From Microtetraspora fusca (GTDB lineage Bacteria > Actinomycetota > Actinomycetes > Streptosporangiales > Streptosporangiaceae), in assembly GCF_001570365.1 (NCBI RefSeq), contig NZ_BBYK01000041.1:309970-373969 (forward strand): DNA of 64,000 bases. The letters are read 5' to 3'. The notes beneath the pieces are model-generated. The model was not told the DNA's origin. It ran no database searches and saw nothing but the letters and a program-made list of their open reading frames with translations. The position numbers and the translations under genes are program-made. Position 1 is the first letter of the stretch, and the number at the start of each line of letters is the position of its first letter. Below, piece after piece: positions 18,570 through 25,948 of the stretch.

Positions 18570-19025
18570 ATGCTCAGACAAGTTTTCGCTACTGGCGCAC
18601 TGGTGACTTCTGCCCTAGTTGCCCCGGCGACCATATCGGCCCAGCCCGCGAGTGTCGTGGCGCCCTACACAGTCAGCGCCTCCACGTATGTCACGAATAC
18701 GGTTAGTGCCCCCTTCAAGGTCACTAACACCACCGCCTGGTGCTGGTGGGAGCACGGTTGCAAGTTCTGCAGGGGAGAGCTGGTCTTCTGCCACCACCAC
18801 AGGCACTTCTTCTTCCACAGGCACTTCCACCACAGGCACTTCCGTCACGAGCATTTCTTCCACAGGCACTTCCGCTTCCATGAGCACGGCTTCCACGGGG
18901 GTGGCTTCCATGAGCACGGCTTCCACGGGGGTGGCTTCCATGAGCACGGCTTCCACGGGGGTGGCTTCCATGAGCACGGCTTCCACGGGGGTGGCTTCCA
19001 CGGGCACGGCGGCGGACGGCGGTGA
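18570..19025 (+). CDS. Secreted histidine-rich repeat protein, probable metal binder
   Basis: This 151-residue protein starts at ATG 18570 with GGAG eight bases upstream. A signal peptide (MLRQVFATGALVTSALVAPA, cleavage probably near ISAQPA) is followed by a short Thr/Ser/Val segment. Next comes a Cys cluster (CWWEHGCKFCRGELVFC) and then about 85 residues extraordinarily rich in His, Phe and Gly. The last part has four identical decapeptides FHEHGFHGGG encoded by four perfect 30-bp repeats. His-x-His and Cys clusters suggest binding of Ni, Co, Zn or Cu outside the membrane. The adjacent metal-ATPase and FixH-like remnants support a metal-handling origin. No characterised family was recognised. 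Local GC is lower than in neighbouring genes. Confidence 0.65.
   Translation: MLRQVFATGALVTSALVAPATISAQPASVVAPYTVSASTYVTNTVSAPFKVTNTTAWCWWEHGCKFCRGELVFCHHHRHFFFHRHFHHRHFRHEHFFHRHFRFHEHGFHGGGFHEHGFHGGGFHEHGFHGGGFHEHGFHGGGFHGHGGGRR
18876..18995 (+). repeat. Four perfect 30-bp tandem repeats
   Basis: Four identical copies at 18876-18905, 18906-18935, 18936-18965 and 18966-18995, followed by a half copy that diverges. The period is a multiple of three and each copy encodes FHEHGFHGGG. Perfect identity at synonymous sites implies recent expansion or ongoing slippage. Confidence 0.95.
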
Positions 19026-19536
19026 ATCCTAGGCGGATCCCAAGGCGAACTGCTGGGCAGCACAGGACCGGTGAGTCCTGCCATCGTCCCGCCGGGGACC
19101 CTCGCGGGGCGATGGCCGGAGATGGCCCAGGTGCGACCAAGAAGATCAAGATCTCTCTGCCTGATGATCTCGCCGTCGAAGCGCAAGCGTCAGCCCGCTT
19201 TGGCATGGTCGCGGGACACCCAGCGGGCCTCACGTGACTCGTCGCTCGGGGCAGTGCGGGTCGCTTGATGAACGGCATGTGCTGCTCCAGTGCACGGCGG
19301 ATCCGCTCGGCAAAGCGTGGCCGTTGATCTGGAACGGGCAGCCTATCCACGGAAGCGTGAGGTCCGCTTCGGTAGGGCGGCGCCGGTGACGGGCAGGAAG
19401 CCCACGCCGACCGACAGAGCAGCGGTCGCTGCGGCCAGCGCCGCGGTCGGGCCGAGGAAGGCCGGTTCAGCGAGGCGCCTTACCGGATCGAGCTGTCACC
19501 CGCGTCGGTGCTGCCGGGCGGGTAGGCGAGACAGCG
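19026..19536. other. Decayed, gene-poor stretch
   Basis: About 510 bp between the His-rich gene and efeB carry no intact gene. The only recognisable trace is a short ribbon-helix-helix-like frame (listed separately). On the minus strand, short frames such as FAERIRRALEQHM near 19270-19330 and SDESREARWVSRDHA near 19200-19230 look protein-like but do not join into one product. The stretch looks like scar tissue continuing the decay from 16.3 kb. Confidence 0.5.
19112..19237 (+). pseudogene. Ribbon-helix-helix antitoxin-like N-terminal fragment
   Basis: ATG at 19112 opens a 41-codon frame with KKIKISLPDDLAVEAQASA, which resembles the N-terminal beta strand and first helix of RHH/VapB-like antitoxins. 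The frame ends abruptly at residue 41, before the second helix and C-terminal toxin-binding tail, and no toxin gene follows. It is best read as a remnant; similarity of such a short segment is only suggestive. Confidence 0.3.
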
Positions 19537-20787
19537 TCAGGTGAAGAGGGCGCGCCCCCAGTAGTCACCGGCGTCCGTCACGCCGGGCGGGCAGGCGAAC
19601 AGGCCGCTGGAGACGTGCTTGATGTACTCGTTGAGCGCGTCCTTGGCGGCCAGCTCCCGCTGGATCGGGACGAACTGCTTGTGCGGGTCCCGCTGGTACG
19701 CCATGAAGAAAAGGCCGGCGTCGAGACGGCCCAAGCCGTCGGAGCCGTCCACGAAGTTGTAGCCGCGCCGCAGTAGGTGGGCGCCGCCGTGGACGGAGGG
19801 GTGGGCCAGCCGCACGTGGGCGTTGTCGGCGATCATCGGTTCGCCGTCGGCGCCGTTCTTGGCGAAGTCGGGCTCGTCGAACTCCTTCGCGCCGGTCAGC
19901 GGGGCTCCCTCGCCCTTGTCGCGGCCGAAGATGGCCTCCTGCTCCGACAGCGGCGCGCGGTCCCAGGTCTCGATGTGCATCCGGATCTTGCGCGTGACGA
20001 GGTAGCTGCCGCCGTCCATCCATTCCTGGCCGTCGCCCGCCGCCGCCCAGAGCTGCTCGCGCAGGAGCTGGGTGTCCTCCAGCTTGAGGTTGGCGGTGCC
20101 GTCCTTGAAGCCCATCAGGTTGCGCGGGGTCGCCTGCGCCCGCGACGTCGAGGACGTACGGCCGAAGCCGAGCTGGGAGTAGCGCACCGACACCTTGCCG
20201 AACCCGATCCTGGCCAGGTTGCGGATCGCGTGCACCGCCACCTGCGGGTCGTTCGCGCACGCCTGTACGCAGATGTCGCCGCCGGAGATCTCCGGCACGA
20301 TGTCGTCGCCGCGGAACGCGGGCAGGTCGGCCAGGGCGGCCGGCTTCCGGTCGGCCAGGCCGAACCGCTTGTCGAAGAGCGACGCGCCGAAGCCGATCGT
20401 CAGGGTCAGCCCGGAGGCGGGCAGACCGAGCGCCTCGCCGGTGTCGTCCGGCGGCGCCTCACGGTCGCCGCCGACCGCGCCGAACGTCCCGGCCTCCTTG
20501 CCCTGCGTCATCCGCGCGGCGGCGGACGTCCAGTCCTGGAGCAGCTCGACCAGCTCGGCGCGCCTGTCCGTCGTCACGTCGAAGGCGACGAAGTGCAGCC
20601 GGTCCTGGGCCGGGGTGACGATCCCGGCCTGGTGGGCGCCGTAGAACGACACCGGCGCGGACGTCGTCGCCGCGTGCGCGGCGGTGGGCGCGTCGGTGAC
20701 CAGCGCGCGGCCCGCGACCGCGCCCGCGCCGACGGCGGCGACGCCCGCCGCGCCGAGCCCGAAGAGCCTCCTGCGGCTGATGTTCAT
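19537..20787 (-). CDS. efeB: Iron-uptake Dyp-type peroxidase/deferrochelatase EfeB
   Basis: This 416-residue protein begins with a twin-arginine signal (SRRRLFGLGAAGVAAVGAGA), so it is exported folded, with heme. The Dyp-peroxidase signature GFKDGTAN (GxxDG with the catalytic Asp) is present near residue 230, with the distal Arg region in LVTRKIRMHIETWD and a proximal His candidate in LAHPSVHGGAHLLRRGYNF. EfeB supplies the peroxidase/deferrochelatase activity of the EfeUOB iron system. The ATG at 20787 lies 32 bases downstream of the efeO stop, giving the operon order efeU-efeO-efeB. The length is normal for the family. Confidence 0.95.
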   Translation of the reverse strand: MNISRRRLFGLGAAGVAAVGAGAVAGRALVTDAPTAAHAATTSAPVSFYGAHQAGIVTPAQDRLHFVAFDVTTDRRAELVELLQDWTSAAARMTQGKEAGTFGAVGGDREAPPDDTGEALGLPASGLTLTIGFGASLFDKRFGLADRKPAALADLPAFRGDDIVPEISGGDICVQACANDPQVAVHAIRNLARIGFGKVSVRYSQLGFGRTSSTSRAQATPRNLMGFKDGTANLKLEDTQLLREQLWAAAGDGQEWMDGGSYLVTRKIRMHIETWDRAPLSEQEAIFGRDKGEGAPLTGAKEFDEPDFAKNGADGEPMIADNAHVRLAHPSVHGGAHLLRRGYNFVDGSDGLGRLDAGLFFMAYQRDPHKQFVPIQRELAAKDALNEYIKHVSSGLFACPPGVTDAGDYWGRALFT

Positions 20788-20819
20788 TCCCTGCTCCCGT
20801 CCCCGTACGGCCGCCGCGG

Positions 20820-21950
20820 TCACTTGCTCACGGTGGAGGCGATCCGGCTGATCGGCTCGGAGAGCGCGTTGATCACGTCGGACAGCTTCTTGAGGTCGTC
20901 CTTGGACAGGTCGGTGTGCAGCTTCCAGCCGTCGCCCGAGCGGTGCGCCTCCAGGGCGGCCTCGGCGGCGGCGAACTTCTCGTCGAGGGTCTTCACCAGC
21001 GCGGGGTCGCGCTCCTCCAGCACCGGGCGCAGCGCCTGCACCGCGGCCTTGGACCCCTGGAGGTTGGCGTCGAAGTCCCACAGGTCGGTGTGCGAGTAGC
21101 GGTCCTCCTCGCCGGTGATCTTGCCGGTGGCGACCTCGTCGAGCAGGCCCTTGGCGCCGTTGCCGAGCAGGAGCGGGGAGATCGTCGCCTCGTTGGCCTT
21201 CTCGACGATGGTCTTGATGTCGGTCATCAGCTTGTCGGCGATCGGGCCGTCCTCGCTGACGTCCTTCTTCACCCACAGGTCCTTCTCGAGGCGGTGGAAC
21301 CCGGTCCACTCCTCGCCCTTCTCGACATCGTTCTCGCGGGCGTCGATCGCCGGGTCGAGGTCGCCGAAGATCTCGGCCACCGGCTCGATGCGCTCCCAGT
21401 ACGTACGCGCGACGGGGTAGAGCTGCTTCGCCTTGTCGATGTCGCCGGCCTTGACGGCGTCCACGAACTCCTGGGTCTTGGCGAGCAGCGTCTCGCTCTG
21501 CGTCTTGATGTAGCGCTTGTAGCTGGCGGTGGCCTCGGAGAGCTTGGCGTCCTCGCTCAGCGGCTTGTGCTCGCCGGTCACCTTCAGCGGGTTCCTGATG
21601 CCCTTGCCCACCATGCCCGGCTTGCACGCCGTCTCGTACGTGCCGGCGGGCAGCTCGACCATGACCTCGCGGGTGAGGCCGGGGACGATGTTCTCCACCT
21701 CGCCCATCACGCGGTCGCCGCCCGCGTAGACGTAGAACTCGGTCACCTTGCTGCCGTTGTTGGTGATCGCGAAGGTCGAGGTGCCCGCGGGCAGCTCCGC
21801 CGCGCCGACCTTGCACTCGGTGTCGCTGGCCGCCACGGTGATCTTCCCGGGCTTGCCGGCGTCGCCGGAGGCGGTCGTGTCGGCCGTGCCGGAGCAGGCG
21901 GCGGCGAGCAGGCCGAGGACGGCCACGGCGACGGCGGCGGGGGTGCGCAT
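20820..21950 (-). CDS. efeO: Iron-uptake lipoprotein EfeO
   Basis: This 376-residue protein has a lipoprotein signal (VAVAVLGLLAAACSG; the Cys follows LAAA). An N-terminal cupredoxin-like domain at about residues 33-125 includes the potential metal ligands Cys in TECKVG, Cys and Met in TACKPGMVG. The C-terminal M75-type domain has the HRLE motif in EWTGFHRLEKDLW, the metal site of imelysin-like proteins. EfeO captures iron outside the membrane and passes it to the permease EfeU. Start ATG at 21950. It sits between efeU and efeB in a single minus-strand operon. Confidence 0.95.
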   Translation of the reverse strand: MRTPAAVAVAVLGLLAAACSGTADTTASGDAGKPGKITVAASDTECKVGAAELPAGTSTFAITNNGSKVTEFYVYAGGDRVMGEVENIVPGLTREVMVELPAGTYETACKPGMVGKGIRNPLKVTGEHKPLSEDAKLSEATASYKRYIKTQSETLLAKTQEFVDAVKAGDIDKAKQLYPVARTYWERIEPVAEIFGDLDPAIDARENDVEKGEEWTGFHRLEKDLWVKKDVSEDGPIADKLMTDIKTIVEKANEATISPLLLGNGAKGLLDEVATGKITGEEDRYSHTDLWDFDANLQGSKAAVQALRPVLEERDPALVKTLDEKFAAAEAALEAHRSGDGWKLHTDLSKDDLKKLSDVINALSEPISRIASTVSK

Positions 21951-22008
21951 GCGGAGGACTCCAGTTCTGGGGGAAGCTCGGGGACGTCGGGGGAGGCGGG
22001 GGCCGCGC

Positions 22009-22869
22009 TCAGGAGGCGGGCACGGTCGGCGCGCCGTCGGCCGGTACGGCGGGGCCACGCGTCGCTTTCGGACGGCCCGACGGCCGGAGGAAGAGGACGA
22101 GGACCGGAACGGCGTAGGCCACCCACGCCACGGTCTCCAGCACGCTGGGCTGGGCCGTGATGTTGAACATGCCGCTCAGCAGCGCGGAGTACCAGGCGCT
22201 CGGGTCGAGCACGCCGCTGATGTCGAAGGCGTAGGTGCTCAGGCCGGGGACGATGCCCGCCTCCTGCAGGTCGTGCACGCCGTACTTGAAGATGCCCGCG
22301 GCGACCAGGATCAGCAGCAGGCCGGTCCAGGTGAAGAACTTGGTGAGGTTGATCCGCAGCGCGCTCTTGTAGAGGCCCCAGCCCAGCACCACGGAGGTGA
22401 GCAGGCCGAGGGAGATGCCGATCAGCGGACTGGAGGTGGCCGAGGCGCCCTGCGCGGCGGCGAACCACAGGAGGGCCGTCTCCAGCCCCTCCCTGGCCAC
22501 CGCGAGGAACGCCATGACGACGACCGCGGTGGCGCCCAGCTCCAGCGCGTGGCCGAGCTTCTCGCGCAGCTCGCCGGACATCCGCCGCGCCGCCGTACGC
22601 ATCCAGAAGATCATGAACGTCACGAACACGGTCGCGGCGAGCGAGGTGACGGCGTCGAACAGCTCCTGCTGCGTCTGGTTCAAGTGCGCGGCGGTGAAGG
22701 TGAGGAGCGCGCCGAACCCGACGGAGAGGAGGACGGCGCCGCAAACGCCGGCCCACACGAGCGGGAGGCGGTCACGGCGGTCGCTTTTCACGAGGAAGGC
22801 GACGAGGATGGAGACCACAAGGGTGGCCTCCAGGCCCTCTCTGAGGCCGATGAGGTAGCTCGCGAACAC
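22009..22869 (-). CDS. efeU: FTR1-family iron permease EfeU
   Basis: This 286-residue membrane protein has about seven hydrophobic helices. It shows both hallmark REGLE motifs, GLREGLEATL near residue 10 and AREGLETALL near residue 127, whose Glu residues coordinate iron in FTR1 transporters. Its length and the motif spacing match EfeU. It imports iron across the cytoplasmic membrane together with EfeO and EfeB. It is the first gene of the operon, and a DtxR/IdeR-like box lies about 40 bp upstream of its ATG, so iron repression is likely. Confidence 0.95.
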   Translation of the reverse strand: MFASYLIGLREGLEATLVVSILVAFLVKSDRRDRLPLVWAGVCGAVLLSVGFGALLTFTAAHLNQTQQELFDAVTSLAATVFVTFMIFWMRTAARRMSGELREKLGHALELGATAVVVMAFLAVAREGLETALLWFAAAQGASATSSPLIGISLGLLTSVVLGWGLYKSALRINLTKFFTWTGLLLILVAAGIFKYGVHDLQEAGIVPGLSTYAFDISGVLDPSAWYSALLSGMFNITAQPSVLETVAWVAYAVPVLVLFLRPSGRPKATRGPAVPADGAPTVPAS

Positions 22870-22906
22870 GTGCCGCTCCTGCGAGATCGAGTAAGGCGAC
22901 CCTTAT

Positions 22907-22925
22907 TTAGGCCAGCGTTACCTTA
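22907..22925 (-). promoter_or_regulatory. IdeR/DmdR (DtxR-family) iron box upstream of efeU
   Basis: The plus strand reads TTAGGCCAGCGTTACCTTA. Its complement matches the 19-bp DtxR consensus TTAGGTTAGGCTAACCTAA at 14 of 19 positions by my alignment, including GG at the left and CCTAA at the right. It lies 38-56 bp upstream of the efeU start, where a repressor would overlap the promoter. Iron-dependent repression of efeUOB follows from the known role of this family. Confidence 0.65.
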
Positions 22926-23050
22926 CCCGTCTACCGACTCCCTCAGCCAGAGGGGTACCTGATTGTCACTGCAGTGACGTTCGCCACTCCCTTGCCCCGA
23001 TCGGGTACGCGAGCGGCGGCGGAACTCCCTGGCGGCCCTGCCGGAGCCGA

Positions 23051-23460
23051 TCATCGGCCCCGGGCCTTGATCGCACGGTGGACCGCCTCGAGGAGGGTGG
23101 AGGCCCTCCGATCCGGTACGCCTTCCTGGATGCGGTTCATGACATAGCCGAAGGCGAGGCCGTTCGCCGGGTCGGCGAAGCCGAGCGATCCGCCGTAGCC
23201 GGAAACCCGAAGGCGGTCGGGCTGTACCAGAAGGCGTCGGGGGTCGGCAGGCCGAAGCCGCGACGTGGGATCGGCGTAGGCCCGCATCACCTCGCGTGCG
23301 GGTTCGGGAAGGGCGTTCAGGTCGATCCGGGCCGGCGCGTCCAGGTCGATCGGGTCGGCGACGATCCGGCTGACCCGATGGTGCTCGGTTTTCGGCAGCC
23401 CGATCCACAGCCCGCCAGGCGGGAGCTCCGGCGGACCGGGAGCGGGGCCTGCTGGAGGTG
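23051..23460 (-). pseudogene. Serine hydrolase (beta-lactamase/esterase family) remnant
   Basis: Minus-strand pieces spell parts of one class C beta-lactamase-like hydrolase: GLPKTEHHRVSRIVADPIDL, then PEPAREVMRAYADPTSR; in another frame GFGLPTPDAFWYSPTAFGF; then back in the first frame SGYGGSLGFADPANGLAFGY and VMNRIQ, ending at 23051. In intact relatives more than 100 residues separate the AYADP and GFGLP segments, so there is an internal deletion plus two frameshifts. The N-terminal SxxK region is absent. This is a non-functional relic between efeU and the lipoprotein gene. Confidence 0.75.
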
Positions 23461-23535
23461 GACGGCCTCTGGCCGGGGCTGCCCCGGAATGTTCCAGGTT
23501 GACACATCCTGACTGCTGCCGAGAAAGTTGTACGA

Positions 23536-24510
23536 GTGATCTCCCCGCGACTCTCCGCGCTCGCGCTCGCCGCGAGCCTGACGTTGACTCTGGCGGCCTG
23601 CACCTCCGGCGGTGGCACCCGAACCTCCTCCGGTTCCGGCGACCCCGTTCCCGCGTCCGGATCGGGATCGGGGAAGGGTGCGGAGTCGTCGGCCGAGGCC
23701 GCGCTCACCCCGGAGGCGTACCAGGTCGAGCTGGACGCCGTCGGCGTGCCGGTCGGGGACGCGCTGCGGGACATCGCCAAGGCGCGCACGTTCAAGTCAC
23801 TCGGCCAGCGGGTGCGGCGCGCCCAGAACGCGGTGGAGTCGGCGGCGGAGCGGCTCGGGCCGCTACGCCCACCCGCCGAGATCGACACCGAGCACACCGA
23901 CTATCTCGCCGCGCTGCGCGCCATGAACGGCAAGCTCGACGAGCTGGGCCAGGCCGTGGACGACCGGTCGCTGTGCACCGCGTCGAGCGTGCTCGGCCGG
24001 CTCGGCAAGTCCGGAGAGTTCGGCGGGTTGAAGGAGGCCGGGGCCGACCTCGCCGGAGGGGGCGACTACAAGGGCGGGCTGATCAAGTTCACCCCGCCGA
24101 AGGAGCGGAACCGCAGGCTGGGCAACGGCACGATCCTGGCGTCCGGCATCCGGGGCGGGAGGGGCACCCTCACCGTGAAGAACGGCAGCTCCGGCGACAG
24201 CGTCGTCACGCTCGTCCTCGGCAAGAAGAAGGCCGTCAGCGTGTACGTGCGCAAGAGGTCGACGGCCAAGGTGACGAACATCAAGGACGGCAAGTACCGC
24301 GTCTACTACACCAGCGGCAGCGACTACGACCGCGCCGTCCGGGGGTTCACCCACAACTGCGCCTTCCAGAAGTTCGACGACTCGCTGTCCTTCAAGACCA
24401 CCTACACCGCGACCCAGATCCGTTGGAGCAACTGGACGCTGACCCTCAACAAGGTGATCGGCGGCAACGCGCCGACGAGCGACGTCTCCCCGGACGACTT
24501 CCCGGTCTGA
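23536..24510 (+). CDS. Lipoprotein of unknown function
   Basis: This 324-residue protein starts with GTG at 23536 and has a lipoprotein signal peptide with lipobox LAAC (Cys22). A Ser/Gly-rich linker follows, then a helical domain at about residues 57-165 (AYQVELDAVGVPVGDALRDI onward). The beta-rich C-terminal domain (about 185-300) contains GTLTVKNGSSGDSVVTLVLG and a Tyr-rich YRVYYTSGSDYD segment. The C-terminal pattern resembles surface lipoproteins seen in many actinomycetes, but no function is known to me. It appears monocistronic and runs toward the minus-strand zinc-ribbon gene. Confidence 0.75.
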   Translation: MISPRLSALALAASLTLTLAACTSGGGTRTSSGSGDPVPASGSGSGKGAESSAEAALTPEAYQVELDAVGVPVGDALRDIAKARTFKSLGQRVRRAQNAVESAAERLGPLRPPAEIDTEHTDYLAALRAMNGKLDELGQAVDDRSLCTASSVLGRLGKSGEFGGLKEAGADLAGGGDYKGGLIKFTPPKERNRRLGNGTILASGIRGGRGTLTVKNGSSGDSVVTLVLGKKKAVSVYVRKRSTAKVTNIKDGKYRVYYTSGSDYDRAVRGFTHNCAFQKFDDSLSFKTTYTATQIRWSNWTLTLNKVIGGNAPTSDVSPDDFPV

Positions 24511-24574
24511 TCGCCCGCCTGACGGCTTCCTGGTCCGACGGCCCGGCCGAGGAGGCCGGGCCGCCCGCCCGCGG

Positions 24575-24832
24575 TCAGCTCGAGAACAGCATGCCCACCC
24601 AGCTCCGCTCGCGGTGGTGGCCATGGTGGCCGTGGTGCGGAGCGCCCCAGGCGGGCGCGCCGTGCGCGGGCGGCGGCGCGTACTGCTGCTGCGCCCACTG
24701 GCTCTCCAGCCGGGTCAGCGTCTCCAGCTCGCCGTAGTCGAGGAAGATGCCCCGGCAGTTGTCGCACTGCTCGATGTGGATCCCGTTGCGGTCGTACGTC
24801 CGCATGCTCCCGCGGCACTTGGGGCACTGCAT
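24575..24832 (-). CDS. Small TFIIB-type zinc-ribbon protein
   Basis: This 85-residue protein carries MQCPKCRGSM and, 16 residues on, IEQCDNCRGIFLDYGELETL. The two CxxC pairs and the GIFLDYGEL segment are characteristic of the zf-TFIIB small-protein family. The C-terminal tail is Gln/Pro/Ala-rich and ends with HHGHHGHH, a possible additional metal-binding stretch. AAGGAG sits eight bases upstream of the ATG at 24832. The family is widespread but its function is not established. It is followed on the same strand, upstream, by a phosphotransferase gene about 100 bp away. Confidence 0.85.
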   Translation of the reverse strand: MQCPKCRGSMRTYDRNGIHIEQCDNCRGIFLDYGELETLTRLESQWAQQQYAPPPAHGAPAWGAPHHGHHGHHRERSWVGMLFSS

Positions 24833-24933
24833 CAGATTGATCTCCTTGATCACGTAACGGCTGGGTATCGCCGTCTGCTCTGGTGGTGCGGTGCTGCTGT
24901 GGTGGTGCTGGGTACCGCTCGGCGGCGCTCGGC

Positions 24934-25926
24934 TCAGACGCGCGCGGTAGCGAGGATCCTCGCGCAGGAGGACACCAGCGCCCGCGCCGTCTCGTCGAGC
25001 GGCCGCCGGGCTCGCCTCGCCGTCGCGACCGCCGTGGCGGCCAGTTGGACGGTCAACGCCCGGGCCGGCAGGTCGAGTTCCCTCCACGGTTCGTCCCGGC
25101 TCACCGCGCCGCCGCCCGCGGCCAGGTACGCGCCGAGGAACCGGTCCCAGGCCGAGGTAGCGAGCAGTCCGGCGGCGAACCAGGCGGCCGGCCGGGCGAG
25201 GTCCCACGCCGGGTCGCCCTGGCCCAGGTCGTCCGGATCGATCAGGATCCAGGTCCCGCCGATCCGGACGAGCTGGCCGAGGTGCCAGTCCCCGTGGACC
25301 AGCGCGACCGGTGGTTCGCCTCCCGCCGCCGGCCCGGGCCGTACCGGCCGGTGTCCCGCGCGGCTCCACGGCAGGGTTCGGTACGCGGCGCGGATCGCCG
25401 GCGGGACGTCGCGATGCCCGTCGAGCGCGGCGACGGCGCGCGCGAGCCGCGCCGGGCCGCCCGCCGCAGGCAGCCCGGGCGGCAGGGGACGGGTGTGCAG
25501 CCGGGCCAGCAGCCGCGCGCCCTCCGCCCATGGCACGCGGTCGTCGCCGTCCTCCAGATCGGCGGGCGTCAACGGCTCACCCGCCGGCCAGATCGTGACG
25601 AGCCGCGCGCCCAGCCGCTCGACGCCGAGAGGGGCGAGCATCAGGCCCGGCAGGCGGCCCGCCAGGCCGAGCCGGGCGCGTAGGTCGGCCTCCGGCGTCC
25701 CCTCGGGATGGGCCTTCACCACCACGTCGCCCACCCGGACCACCACGACCCCCGCTTCGGAGATCCTCGGAGGAGCGCCCTTGAGCACGGCGACCGGGCC
25801 CTCGCGGGGCGCGAGCCGTACGAGCTCGGCGATCAGGTCGGCGTCCGGCCCGCCGGGGGCAGCGGCGACAAGGAGCGGAGCGTCCGGGGCAGCCGTGTCG
25901 GCCGGTCCCGCCGACGGTTCGATCAC
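24934..25926 (-). CDS. APH-family phosphotransferase
   Basis: This 330-residue protein has the aminoglycoside-phosphotransferase/choline-kinase fold. The catalytic loop is VHGDWHLGQLV (HGDxHxxQ, about residue 215) and the metal-binding segment is ILIDPDDLGQGDPAWDLA. The N-terminal lobe includes VVVKAHPEG with the ATP-binding Lys. Members phosphorylate small molecules, and resistance to an antibiotic is only one option; nothing here fixes the substrate. The start is GTG at 25926, only 22 bp from the divergently transcribed oxidoreductase. Confidence 0.85.
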   Translation of the reverse strand: MIEPSAGPADTAAPDAPLLVAAAPGGPDADLIAELVRLAPREGPVAVLKGAPPRISEAGVVVVRVGDVVVKAHPEGTPEADLRARLGLAGRLPGLMLAPLGVERLGARLVTIWPAGEPLTPADLEDGDDRVPWAEGARLLARLHTRPLPPGLPAAGGPARLARAVAALDGHRDVPPAIRAAYRTLPWSRAGHRPVRPGPAAGGEPPVALVHGDWHLGQLVRIGGTWILIDPDDLGQGDPAWDLARPAAWFAAGLLATSAWDRFLGAYLAAGGGAVSRDEPWRELDLPARALTVQLAATAVATARRARRPLDETARALVSSCARILATARV

Positions 25927-25948
25927 GGCCCCAGCCTATGGTGCCGAT

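Noticed and set aside
18876-18995. Short regular repeats considered as a CRISPR array
   Set aside because: The repeats are directly contiguous with no spacers, keep the reading frame and encode a protein repeat.
18615-19007. Minus-strand frame rich in Met-Glu-Ala-Val repeats
   Set aside because: It is the antisense of the His-rich repeat gene. It lacks a ribosome site and signal, while the sense frame has both.
19200-19380. Nudix-like protein scraps on the minus strand
   Set aside because: SDESREARWVSRDHA and FAERIRRALEQHM look family-like, but they lie in the wrong order and in different frames for a Nudix C-terminus.
24934-25926. Aminoglycoside resistance gene
   Set aside because: The APH fold is clear, but specificity residues for known drug phosphotransferases were not recognised and nothing in the context supports resistance.
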